A DNA stretch of 64,000 bases from Amaurobius ferox (Eukaryota; Arthropoda; Arachnida; Araneae; Amaurobiidae). The DNA lies in the NCBI GenBank assembly GCA_951213105.1, contig OX578133.1, positions 142,119,313 through 142,183,312 of the forward strand, written 5' to 3'. Below are positions 44,270 through 55,547 of this stretch, one piece after another. Made by a program: the position numbers and the translations under genes. The notes under the pieces were generated by a model that saw only the letters and a list, made by a program, of their open reading frames with translations, searched no databases and was not told the DNA's origin. How positions within the stretch are numbered: position 1 is the first letter of the stretch; the number at the start of each line of letters is the position of its first letter.

Positions 44270-45000
44270 TAAAATATCTTAATTAATTCATCAAGTTAGC
44301 GTCATTTTTGCAATTTTGGCGATATTTTGTCCAATTTGACACCATTGAAAAATGTCGCCTCATTGGCGATGTTTCGTCATATTAGCCGCTAAGTTAGCCA
44401 ACTTTAATTCCAAGCGTTACAGACAAGTTGAGAGAATGGCTTTTCTTATGTATAAAGAAAAGACTTTTGGCGAGTTGTTGGGCGTCGAAATGCAAAATTA
44501 TTACCCAAAGTATCTTCTCTCATGAATGAAACGTAGTAGATCCACGAGAATGGTGTTAACAAATTTGTCGCATAATATTGCATATGAAAAGTGAGTAGTT
44601 ACTACTTTTTAATTTTATGTAATGTCTTTGATAAATTTATTCTTAAAATTGTGCAATAATTAGAGAACGGTTTATGCTAACGTTTCAAAGTTTATGGCAA
44701 TCATTTTCTAATGAAACATTACATAAGAAATAATTATTTATACAACGTTATTGAATGTTCTGATCTTTTAATGACTTTTTAAAACTGTTATTCGAAAATT
44801 GGAGGGGGGGAGGTCCTTTCAAACATCCGATTACGTTTAAAATCAATAGAGATCCCGCAGTCACGGATTCTTATAATCGTACGAAATTACATTCGAAACG
44901 TTCGTGAGATATCGCATCCGCAGACTCACACATATACATACATATACACTCATAGACATCACCTCCAAAACATTCGAATGGAACGATTGAGAAATATTTC
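44270..45000 (-). repeat. Family A2 repeat, minus-strand copy
   Basis: Read on the minus strand it contains the blocks TTTGGAGGTGATGTCTATGA, CGATATCTCACGAACGTTTC, GCATAAACCGTTCTCTAATT and the CGCCAA/GATGAAT motifs of the copy at 17082-18110, in the same order. The hairpin start is absent. Confidence 0.65.
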
Positions 45001-45059
45001 ATATATTGTTCAAATACTGGCTAGATATTTGTAACATTGATGTCCACGAGTATATTGTT

Positions 45060-45230
45060 ACAATGCTGAAGGACAATCGGAAATTATTGTTAAGAAAACC
45101 TAAAATATTTTGACAGCATGTTACCTCTTCAAACGGAAAAACAACATTTACAGGTAACCACTGTTATTATTTAAAAATCCAGGCCGCTTGACAGCAGCAA
45201 CAAATTTGGCGACCTTATAGGGCGATGGAT
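45060..45230. repeat. Diverged relative of the foldback unit at 46641
   Basis: AGCATGTTACCTCTTCAAAC, ACAACATTTACAGGTAACCA and CCAGGCCGCTTGACAGCAGC align with GCATATTGCCTCTCCAAGGT, ATAACCTTTACAGGCAAAGA and ATGGATTGCCTGACCTTGGA of the unit at 46641-46812. Confidence 0.45.
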
Positions 45231-46640
45231 ATAAAACTATAAAATTCTTAATATACGAATTTCATAGTGTTGACCAATATATAATAATAGTATCTTATTA
45301 TATAGAAAACTGGAACGTATTATCCCGACAATGTCCGCATCCTAAATAAGCGTCTGCTACTTAAATAATACAGATACAAATATAACATCAGTCAATTTCA
45401 AAATCATCTGCTTTGCCCCCACGCATGCGCACAACCATTTTTCCCTATAGCCATTGGCCAGTCTATTGCATAACAGCCGGGACGGAAGAAAAATGAAATG
45501 CATTTCATTAGTGAAATTTAAAATTTCAATTTTTATGTGTTTGCTTGAAATGAAAATAAAATTATATAGTAATTAAAAAAAAAACACTTTTCTTGTTAGC
45601 ATGCGAAGATATGCGCCCATATTTTTGCAAAAGTATAAATTTGTACTAATCTTCCATTTTCGGATGTGAAGAAATGGGAAACAGACAACTTAAAAAGTGC
45701 ATATTTCGACGTATGTAAAACTAAATAAATATGAAGAAATTGTCCAGTGGCTTACGTTCAAATATCGTCAGGAAAGAACGTTCTTTGATCTTTCCGATAA
45801 TGTTGAAAAATTAGTCTTCTTATTTATAAGCTACCTTATTGTGAGACACACTATACGAAAAAAATTCTAAATTTGTGAAATTTTGAAAAATTAAAAAAAA
45901 TATTTTTAAAATGCTATGTTTATAAAATGCTAAAACTTCAAAATTAATTATGATAGAAATTTACATTTTGTGTTTTGTGTATAATTATATCTTGGGCTAT
46001 GAAAGTATGCATTCCTACTTTTAATATTGTTCTCTAAAAATATTTACAATAAATATATACTTATCATAAAAATTGTGTCGATAAATAGGTATTTTTCAGG
46101 TATATTAATATTTTTTATAATGTTACAATTTAAAAACAAAAACAAAAAACATGCGTACTTTTATGGTACACGTCCTGAACATTATAAATATACCAAAACA
46201 TTTATGATTACTGTAAACTGAAAAAAGCCTTAGCAGTTACAATGAAACAAGGAATGGGAAATTTGTATTCTGAGAAAAGGCAAATTAAGTTTTCATATTA
46301 TTAAGAGGATTATGAAATAACACTTTATAAACTCATTTTTAAAGAGCATTTTAGTTTAAGATAGAAATCTAGAATTTTGGAAAGTGAGTTTTAAGAATAT
46401 GTAGATTTGAAATTAGGAAGGAAAAAAAAATAATCGCTTTTTTGAAGCTAGATTTCAAATTTTTAGGTAACGACTCCCATAATTTCTCTGCTGATTTGTT
46501 ATGTGCCAAGAATCAGGTGGAGAGGCTAGGGTTACTCTTTCTCATGTGAGATCAAGCATATGGGGAAGATATTTTACCCTAAAAGGCTCGTCTGCGGGAT
46601 CCCATCCCATAGAACGGTTGGATAGTTCTGGTTATATATT
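45231..46640. other. Gene-free AT-rich stretch
   Basis: No exon, RNA gene or further repeat boundary was recognised. Confidence 0.5.
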
Positions 46641-46812
46641 GCTGCGAATACATAAAATGCGTTTGAAGCATATTGCCTCTCCAAGGTCAAATAACCTTTA
46701 CAGGCAAAGATTGCTATTATGTTAAGGTATGGATTGCCTGACCTTGGAGACATTTTTCGTGACCTTTTGGAGATAGGCAATATGCCGCAAAAGCATTTTA
46801 TGTATTCGTAAC
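46641..46812. mobile_element. Foldback element of about 170 bp
   Basis: Left arm GCGAATACATAAAATGCGTT and GAAGCATATTGCCTCTCC. Reverse complement of the right arm: ACGAATACATAAAATGCTTT and GCGGCATATTGCCTATCTCC. The arms are about 45 bp with a few mismatches and enclose about 75 bp that also holds CAAGGTCA / TGACCTTG. No coding capacity. Confidence 0.75.
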
Positions 46813-47262
46813 AATAGTTTTCTAAGGAAAAGAAGGAAAACTTAAGACATGGTTAACGGTTATTTACTAATTTATTAATAATTAGTTATTACAAAGGAGT
46901 TAAATGTATGGTAGAGTTAGCACATGGTTTATATAAAGCAGGTGTATTTAACATTATATTTAATGTAAAATTATTTTGTACCAAAAATAAATTATCTTTG
47001 ACGCAAGATATATTTCGCAAAACTCACTGGATAAGAAACAACTTACGTCAAAGACGGTAATAAGTGAAACATACTTGAAATTCTTTGTAATTTTTAAAGT
47101 TCATATATTTGCTAGAATTATTAAACATCTTAGAAATAAAAAAATCTGAAGATATTTAAAATTCAATATTTATTGATAGAGCAAGATATACAAGTATCTA
47201 AAGATTTTTAAGTGAAAACAGCTCAATATTCTTGTAATATTGCTCAGATTTTATCAAGGCCT

Positions 47263-47316
47263 GTTGAAGACCCAGATCGTCCGACTCATCCTAGGACTTG
47301 AGCAACCATTTGGATC
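47263..47316 (+). repeat. Short GC-rich dispersed unit, copy 2 (diverged)
   Basis: TGTTGAAGACCCAGATCGTC, CGACTCATCCTAGGACTTGA, GCAACCATTTGGATCT aligns along its length with copies at 23517, 58041 and 60488, but lacks the GTGGCCGG end and clear flanking duplications. AGATC / GATCT near the ends can pair. Confidence 0.65.
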
Positions 47317-47725
47317 TTACTCAGAATGTATAATATTTACTCCTGTTTCTTACTCAGAATTTATAAGCGGACAGGATCTAAATATTTTCAAAAATTTATG
47401 TTTATCTTAATTCTAAAAGATTTCCAGGGAATTTCCAAGGATCTTCATGAATTCCTACAATTATATTTCTTTACGTCTTTGTTTCTGATAATATTCCTAA
47501 ATTCAATTTAAATCATCCATAAAATTAACTAATTTCGGATAATGGATTTTTCGTAAATAGTGTGTTTAAATATCCAGCATTTCTGAAATGGAATTTTCTA
47601 CAAAAAAAATTAAAAAACTGGCACTATTTTGATCTCTCTCTAAAAATTTTTTAATGTCACTGATCATAGAACCCAGGAGAACGTGCATCATTGTGCTCTG
47701 CTTTATGCGGTGCTTCCTGAAAGAG

Positions 47726-47766
47726 AAGATTATTATTATTATTATTTTTTATTATTATTATTATTG
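47726..47766. repeat. (TTA)n microsatellite
   Basis: Interrupted run of ATT/TTA triplets. Confidence 0.85.
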
Positions 47767-47879
47767 CTATGGTCGTATGCAAGGTCATATCTTGCCCTTG
47801 TCTGAAACTAAAAATAAGAATGAAACCGATCCAACTGTGCCGAACGTTTTAATGGGAATAGAAATACGATGTTAAGCTT

Positions 47880-48850
47880 TTAAATTTCTCCTTTATTTCT
47901 GGTTCTACTTACACCTTTTTCTGTGTTGACCATAGGTAATCAGACGGGAATAATTAGTTCGAGCCTCCGCCAAGGTCGAAGTATTTACAAGATAACACGT
48001 CACAGTTTGCCAAAAAAATTCCCCTGTGACATGTATACCTCTTTTAAAAGCATGGAAACATTTAAGCAAGCATGGAACACTTTTCTTAATACCCGTTCTA
48101 TTCTTCAGGGTTACAATCATTCCTATATGAAATTATTTTGAGGTAGGATATTTTTAAAGCAAATACTAGATTTGATCATACTGCCAAAGATGAATGCCCT
48201 TCTTGGAGGATTTTATGCGATTACGAACTGAAAAAATAGAACTGCTTTTCCAAATATTTTTGACAATATTTGACATCGTGGTAGATATAATGCAATGATC
48301 TGAGCATTTTACGAGCATTTGACAAAGTACTTCTTTCCTAAAAAAGCAGCAGCAAAAGTTGAAAGCTTCATTTAAGTTTCACTTCAACCGTGAAGTTTCA
48401 TTTTCAATTCGTAAAATCTCCAAACCTCAAGCAAACATCTCTATTAGTTTAATATGGCAAATGCATCACAGACTCTCGCAACAGAAACATCAGTTTGGCT
48501 GGTTTAGTACTCACAAAAAGACACGTCTCGAACCTGAACTTCTTGCATTCCACTCATCCATTGGACCATAGAATAATGAACTGGTTGATGGACCTGAGGG
48601 CAGATTTTCAATGGTTGCGCAACAAAGGTGAACTAAGGTGGCACAGTCGGTTGTTTTCTTCCGCATCAGGGATGGATAAATATAAAAAGAGGGGAAATAA
48701 GTAGTGTGGATGTTTTGGTTTCGGTTGACTTTCCCCAGTGGGAAGTTAAACCGAAACCGTAACTGTCAAAGAGAAACCTCAATCTACTGTGTTTGCAAGG
48801 AAAATTTAACGTTGGATCCTGGAAAAGTAAAATATTGTAACAAAGAGCTA
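47880..48850. other. No supported gene
   Basis: Several short frames on both strands, and slightly higher G+C near 48500-48760, but no recognised protein family and no convincing pair of splice sites. Confidence 0.45.
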
Positions 48851-48859
48851 CTGATTTAA

Positions 48860-48935
48860 GAGCACTGGCGAAGCGTAGTAAAATAATTGAGGAGACATAA
48901 AACTAGAGACCAAAGTCAGCAAATAAAAAATTTCA
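48860..48935 (+). repeat. Dispersed repeat shared with 59707-59790
   Basis: CTGGCGAAGCGTAGTAAAAT, AATTGAGGAGACATAAAACT, AGAGACCAAAGTCAGCA matches GTGGCGAAGCGTGATAAAAT, AATTTAGAGTGATATAAAAC, CAGGAACCAAAATTAGCA at 59707-59770. Confidence 0.6.
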
Positions 48936-49261
48936 TGCTGTATATTTTGACAAGGTTGCAAATAAAAGAAAATATAATAACTGAATTACAATGAAAATAA
49001 ATTAATGATATTTTGTAATTACAGTGGAACTCCGGTTCTGGGTTTTTCTGTGAAACCGATTCAAAAATGTTATATGTGGAAAACACAAAACACGTGAAAT
49101 TCGATTTTATTTTGTATATAAAAGTCAAGGAAACAAGTATAAAATAAATACACCACTCACCAAGCTTTACTTTATCACTTATTGAAAGTTTAATTTATGA
49201 TTCAAATCGAAAAATTAAACAAGAAAGATCAATCATGCTTAAAGCATTGATTATGAAACAC

Positions 49262-49740
49262 TTTCCAACTTCAATGCAATTTTATTTAAACATCTCTAAA
49301 ATGCAATACATTCCTCGGTAATATTTTGAAACTTATCACAATACTACATTAATTTATTATATTTGAAAACTTAAACCTTCATCGAAAAAAATGAACTTCA
49401 TTCAAATGACGGCATTGAAATATAAATTGCCTGGTTTAAACATCTCTAAAATGTGATACATTCCTTGGTAATACTTTTAAAATTAGCATAATACTACAAT
49501 AATTTATTATATTTGAAAACTTGATCGAAAACAACTGAAATTCATTCAAATGACGTCATAGAAAAAATAACACGCCTGGCTCTATTTATAAAAGCAGCAT
49601 TTCATTCATAAACAATTTCCCATTCATTTCATTCATCACAATACTATAATAATTTATTTTATTTAAAAATTAAGACCTTTGAGCTGCAAGTAATTAAACT
49701 TTATGCTTAAAACTTCATCGAAAAAAATCGTCCTTCTCGC
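49262..49740. repeat. Diverged tandem repeat, period about 150-160 bp, about 3 units
   Basis: TTTAAACATCTCTAAAATG starts at about 49285 and 49436. Each is followed by ATACATTCCT(C/T)GGTAATA, AATACTACA-TAATTTATTA, TATTTGAAAACTT and TTCATTCAAATGACG. A third, more diverged unit with CACAATACTATAATAATTTA and TTCATCGAAAAAA follows to 49735. Confidence 0.75.
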
Positions 49741-50929
49741 TGTAAAATCAATGAATATTTCATTCATATCAGCTATGCAGACTCCATGAGCTAAATAATT
49801 TTGTGTTAAAGAAATACAGCAATTCTTATACAACTCATTCTACATATTTTGTTGTTTACATTTTACATAAGTGAAAAATAGGCTTCGTTGCAGAAATAAT
49901 AAAATTTGAATGATCATTTAAACTCAAATATATTGTAATTGCGTTGTTTCAGTATGTAGATGCACAGAATTTAAGCAAAAATAAAGTGGTTTTAGGACGG
50001 ATGCAATACTCAATATGAATTAAAAAGAACTTTAAAAATCACGATTTTAAGACAAGATGGATGCCATATTTCATTTTGAAGTTTGTCACTTGATCTTTTC
50101 ATATCATGGTCACGTGATCGCTCCATATAAGAGGTGTGATTATTATTTTAATTTTTATTTAAAAAACTATTAAATATATTTCGCTGAATTTTTCTTATAT
50201 ATTTTATGGAACAATTTGAATATTACCTAAAATTTTCGAAGCAATTTGTGAATTTTAAATCCGCTTAAAAAATGTTTGAAAAATTAGGTCCCATAGGGTT
50301 CAATGTATTTCATTTTTTCAACCCTGGTTCAATCCAAAACTAATTGGGGGATATTATTGATTTATATTCCCATAGGTCCTACAGATCATCTGAACAACAT
50401 ACTAAAACTTCATTTTGATTAAGTCATTTTTACGGCAGTTATCGTGCTAACGGACAGACAGACACAGAATGAACAAAATCATAAACACTTTTCAACTTTG
50501 TTGTAAAGTGTTAAAAATGTCAAAATTTTTATAATTTAGCGATTGGTCAAATTAAATTTGCTATTAATTTAAAACAATTTTTCTAACGTTCTCAGCTAGT
50601 AAACACTATGCTTGCGGAAACGAAACAATTCAGGCAAAGAACAACGGAATTCCATCGTGAAAAAAAGAGCTGGAATCTTTACTCCTTCAAAAAATCCCGC
50701 ATCGTAGACACGTCTATCCGGGCAAATATGGCAATTAAATGACAAAATTGAGCGCACATTCCTTTTTAGATCCATTTTCAATGACATACTAGACCCCCTT
50801 AACAAAACGTATCTGTCCCATAAACAGGGAAACGCCCTCTACTTTAAATCAGGAATTCCTTCCAAAGCGACAGGGGTTATCAAAGAAATTGAACTCAATT
50901 TTCTAATACTATATTGAATTTTCATCTAT

Positions 50930-51500
50930 TCCGCGTCTTTTTTTTTTATTTAGAGTCATTTTTGTCGATTTGGCGACATTTTCGCCAAGTTAGCGATTTT
51001 TACCAAATTCGTATTGATTCGAAAAGTAAAGAGATTTGACGAGATAATAAATACATTTTAATCTTACTTAAATTTTTCAGTGAATTTTTTTGAAAAACGA
51101 GCAATGTCTTGGTCTCGGGAACTGTTGATACGAACGTTCGAAAATGGCTGTCAGTCGTTTTCTAATGAAAAATCACTATTTATTTAGCTTTATTGAATGT
51201 ACTGTATTTTTACAATTTTTCAAAAATTTATTCGAAAATTGGGAGTCTTCCGAACGTTCAATCACGTTTAATATCAATAGGGTTCCAGTGTTCACCGATT
51301 GCAACAATCGTACTAAATTACACCCAAAACGGTCCATTTGTTCATGAGATATCTCTTCTGCACACACACACAAAGATAGACATTACGTCAAAAACGTTCG
51401 ATTGGAGTTTAGGGATGCTTGAAATGTGCTCTTCCGTCGAAAACTCGAATTTGAATTTTCGACCCCGTCATAATAATATTTTCCTATACATCATATTATC
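50930..51500 (-). repeat. Family A2 repeat, minus-strand copy with hairpin end
   Basis: On the minus strand it begins with ATAATATGATGTATAGGAAA, then TCGAAAATTCAAATTCGAGT, GACGTAATGTCTATCTTTG, ATCTCATGAACAAATGGACC and AAACGACTGACAGCC. It ends in GCTAACTTGGCGAAAATGTC-type motifs (about 50960-51000). Same order as the copy at 17082. Confidence 0.65.
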
Positions 51501-51570
51501 TAGAATTCCGTCGATCAACCTTCCTGGGAAAATCGTCCCTCCCATTTGTCTCAATTTGGAGTACTAAAGC

Positions 51571-51633
<63 letters not shown>
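51571..51633. repeat. (AT)n microsatellite
   Basis: About 60 bp of uninterrupted alternating T and A. Confidence 0.95.
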
Positions 51634-51636
<3 letters not shown>

Positions 51637-51943
51637 TAGTAGAGCGCCCAAATTATCCAATTCAGTTCAATCCGAGAGCTGTGAGTCATCGAGCGCAGTT
51701 TAAGTTCTTTATTTAACAAGATAATGTTCTTTGTTTTACATGGGAGCTGAAATTTTTTATCCTAGAGGACAGCTGGATGCATGTTTATTACTTCAGTGGT
51801 GTTTGCATATTTTATTCGGTTTAACTGTCTTTTAGGATAAAGAATCACATGTAAAACAAAGTCTTCCCATTCATTAAACTGCGATCAATGACTGGCAGTT
51901 CTCGGATGAAACTGGATTGGATAACTTTGACGCTATACTATTC
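51637..51943. mobile_element. Foldback/MITE-like element with >100-bp inverted arms
   Basis: Left arm AGTAGAGCGCCCAAATTATC, CAATTCAGTTCAATCCGAGA, TCATCGAGCGCAGTTTAA and later GTTCTTTGTTTTACATGGGA, TTTATCCTAGAGGACAG. The reverse complement of the right arm has AGTATAGCGTCAAAGTTATC, CAATCCAGTTTCATCCGAGA, TCATTGATCGCAGTTTAA, GACTTTGTTTTACATGTGAT and TTTATCCTAAAAGACAG. The left arm has about 20 extra bases mid-way. It starts right beside the (AT)n run. Confidence 0.8.
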
Positions 51944-52730
51944 TTTAACTGAACACGAAGACTATTTTAACTAGGTGCTACAGTGTTTGGATTTCGAATC
52001 TAAACCACTCCAAGCACGTATGTATACTCAGAGCTCACCATTCGAGCCGACATTCGAGGACTCATGCATCTGAAGGCCAGAGCGTGAACAGTTTGTCGGC
52101 AGATGGGTTTTGCAACTCGAGGAAACGACACGATGGGTACAATATCCGTGTTTGCGGCACCAGGAGATTTCTTGGTTCGAAAGTTTATATTTTATTACAG
52201 AAAATATAATATTTTGCATTGTAATAAAGATATCTTAAGGAAATGTTTCACAGTGTAGGAGGTTTCACGCCTTGCAGGTTTTCTACTTCATTTTAAATTT
52301 TACCGCATTCCTTATAAAACGTAACATGCAGGTCGCCGGATGCCTTCTGACCTTCGAACGTAAACAAAAAGTTCGAGAACAACTTCATAAAAAGTTGAAA
52401 TGGACGTCCAACCTGTTTTCATTCCGTGCCATCATTCATTGTGCCAACCTTCGGCAAAGTATTTAACCTCAGACTTCTCGAATCTTCTAGTGAACAGCTC
52501 GAGATGCAATAGTTTTCCAGTCACGTTCTGACGATCCTCTGAAAGAGGAAACAATGTTCGGGAAAAACGAAAAGCATTGAGTCAAAAGGATTTAATATTT
52601 AGCATTTTATTATTCCTGCATCGATTTTTTTTCCCTTTTTTTTTATCTCTATTAGCATCACTAGGTATCTCCATAACCCAGAGACTCGTCCAGTCCACTG
52701 TAAAGTCCAGTAACGAGGCGGCCCATAGAA
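51944..52730. other. No supported gene
   Basis: Slightly richer in G+C near 52030-52160 but without recognisable coding content or splice pair. Poly-T near 52625-52645. Confidence 0.45.
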
Positions 52731-52734
52731 ATTG

Positions 52735-52830
52735 TGGGCCTTCTTACAAATATTTATCACGTTCCTTCCCCTTCCATATTAGATTTTCCCCTACTTGTGA
52801 ATCCTTCATGTCTTCCCCTGCTTAGTAAAA
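52735..52830 (+). repeat. Dispersed repeat shared with 63860-63965
   Basis: ACAAATATTTATCACGTTCC, TTCCATATTAGATTTTCCCC, CTTGTGAATCCTTCATGTC, TTCCCCTGCTTAG matches ACAAACATTTGTCACAGGGT, TCCATATTTGATTTTTCCC, CTTGTGAAACGTTCATGTC at 63889-63955. Confidence 0.65.
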
Positions 52831-54526
52831 AATAATTAAGAGGCCGGTCCCCCTCACGCCTGACATCCTTTGAGTGGTATATCCATCTCCCCCTATGGGC
52901 GGCCTTCCCAGTATTAACTAAAATTTGAAATTCTTTGATAGTGGATATTGTTCGCAGAAAATCAAAAATAATGATCTGCACGGGTCGAAATTTTAGACTT
53001 TTAACCATTTTGTTCAGCGATATAAATACGAACCTGAGCCGCATCCAGAGGCGGACTTGTTTGTGATTTTACCGCTCCTAGATTCGTGCCTCCTTTAAGC
53101 ACTAATATACTTTCTGCTATATCTGCAACTCCAAGATACAAATATATACGGTTCAACTTCCAAATGAAAGGCCCCTAGGTGTGCATGTTAAGTCTATTCT
53201 TAGTAAAATTACTATGCCCTATCGAATAAAAGTGACTGTAGCCCCCCTCGGCGGAAAATTGAAGAAGTTAGGAACATGATCTCGGCACCAAAGCGAGATA
53301 GAAGAAAAATGTCGATTACAAAGTTATAAATTATTGCCTAATGAGTAGGAATTGGCATCAGGAACATATGAAATTCGCAAATGAACGGCAATAAATACTC
53401 ATTGTGCTTTATTGGTTACGAGATGCTATAACACGGTGACACTTGCGAGGATTGTCAAAGTGCGTGGTTATATTCTATCCCAAATTGAAATGTGCATTGC
53501 TTCTGTCCGATGTCATTATCAACAGGATGTACATAGCATTCATGTGCTTGTAAATGTTGCTTATTTTGGGATTCCCGAATATAACATCAATTCTCTAATA
53601 CCCCTATTGTGTCAAATAAATGCGCCTCCAATAACAGTTTTAGAGTAGATTCCTACACATAAGACAACACTGCAACTTCTTAATTGTCTATTTTCGTTTA
53701 TCTCGCTTTGTTGCTGTGTTTATTATCCTAACTTTTAAAATTCACCACTAGAGGCACTGCAATCCTTTTTATTTGATCGGGCATGGTCACTTTACTATAG
53801 ATAAACCACTAGGTCACTTTACTATAGATAAACCACTGGTCACATTATTATAGATGTGCACTCATGGCCCTTTCCTTATTGGGGTGCTTAAGGACTTTGC
53901 TAGGAACTCTGTATATGGCACCTCTAAACATTACTTGCTCCTTGATAGAAAATCATATGCCCTCTGTCCCTATAGAATAATAGATTTGATATTTTTGCTT
54001 TCTCAAAAGAAGTACATTTACTGCATCTAATACAAATGCATTTAACGGCCTCAAAAGTTAGTTTATTTATTACACTATGAATTTTGTATTTATTTCCTCT
54101 TTAGGAACATATTTAAAAAATATCAAAAAAGGAACCCGAATGCTATGCACATTTTAATGTGTTCGTTTAAGGCTTATATTTACAGATATTTTATTTTTAA
54201 AAATAAAATATCATCATTAACTATGAAGTATTTCATTAGACTTAAACACTAACATGTGTTCGGAATGGAACCTAGGAAATTGATATTAATCAAATTTATT
54301 AACTAAGGAACTGGGAATCATGTAACCCCCCCCCCCCCCCCCCCGCGCACATATATACACACAAAATTTAAAAAAAATGTTTGCTAAATGATATGTTGCA
54401 ATTTCATCCCCCGTTAGAAAATTTCAGTATTAGGAGGGATTTCGATTTAGTAACTAAACCCAAGCAAACAATTTTCTAATAAAATGCACAGTTCGATATT
54501 AAGAGTCCCAAAAAGATTACGACATT
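52831..54526. other. Gene-free stretch
   Basis: Holds the short tandem at 53785-53855 and a C run near 54326-54344. No coding exon was recognised. Confidence 0.5.
53785..53855. repeat. 27-bp tandem repeat, about 2.6 units
   Basis: GGTCACTTTACTATAGATAA + ACCACT(A) repeats at 53785 and 53812, with a third partial, diverged unit at 53838. Confidence 0.9.
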
Positions 54527-55035
54527 CATGGGCGTATGCAGGTTTTTTTTCCAGAGGTGTGCTAACATTGATTGCATTCAAAATTTAGAGATTACTATCA
54601 ACCTTGAAATATGTATTGTTACAAAGTAAATTTGAATAGATGGTATGAACATCACATTTAAAATATTAGTGTGTAAAGCACTTTTAAAAATTAGTATGCA
54701 CCAATTTTTAAAAATTAGTGTGTACCACCTTTAAAAATATATTGCCCCTTTGATAACATAATTCTAACCTTCCTGGAGACACAGCAACTAAGCTAACAAA
54801 TTGGATATTCGTAAATATACCAAATGCACAATAATCCTAAGTTTTCCATTTAGGTATAAGTTTGCATTGTTTTTATTAATATACACGTAAGAGAAAACAC
54901 AGTTGTAGTTTAATGTTCTAATTCGAAAAAGCATTTTTCTTATTTTTCTTTTCTCTTATATTGGCTTTTAATTAAATTAACAATTTTCCAGAGGGGTGCT
55001 TTGGCACCCCCTGACGCCCCCTAAATATGCCCATG
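54527..55035. mobile_element. hAT-type MITE with 8-bp target duplication
   Basis: 509 bp with ends CATGGGCGTATGCAGG and (reverse complement) CATGGGCATATTTAGG, followed inward by TTTTCCAGAGGTGTGC and, in the other arm, GCACCCCTCTGGAAAA. The flanks ACGACATT (54519-54526) and ACAACATT (55036-55043) are a near-perfect 8-bp duplication. The interior is AT-rich and non-coding. Confidence 0.7.
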
Positions 55036-55547
55036 ACAACATTAATCGGTTTTGAGAATAAAGCTGGCTTTCTTCGTCGCATCGAGGAAACACAGCAGTT
55101 ACTTAGGAAGGCAGAACGGATGTTTTTGCTATATGCTGCTCTATTTCAAAAAACTCTGTTTTGGAAATTTAACATGAATCCCAAAGGCATTTATTGATTT
55201 TATATTTAAATTTTAATTTTAAATTTAAATTCTGACCATTGACATATGCTGATAAATAAGTTTTGGGTTGATTAATCTAACTTTTTAATGGTATTATGCA
55301 AAAATGTGTAACATTCTTATTTATTTATAGAGTAAATTAATCTAAAATGCACAATAAAATTAATTCACTTTTAAAAACTGAATTTTGTTACGTAATTATA
55401 GAATATGTGTAATTGTTTTTAAAATAAGTAGTTTTAATGAAATATTTAAAATTGTTCATTTCAACTGTGGTAAAATTATAAAGGAAATTATTTTTATTAA
55501 ACTATGTTGTGTTTTCATTATAATATAGAAAGATATGAAGACATTTT

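Noticed and set aside
47923..48141. 72-codon + frame (MLTIGNQTGIISSSLRQ...) as a gene
   Set aside because: No recognised family, no splice context, and the opposite strand is equally open.
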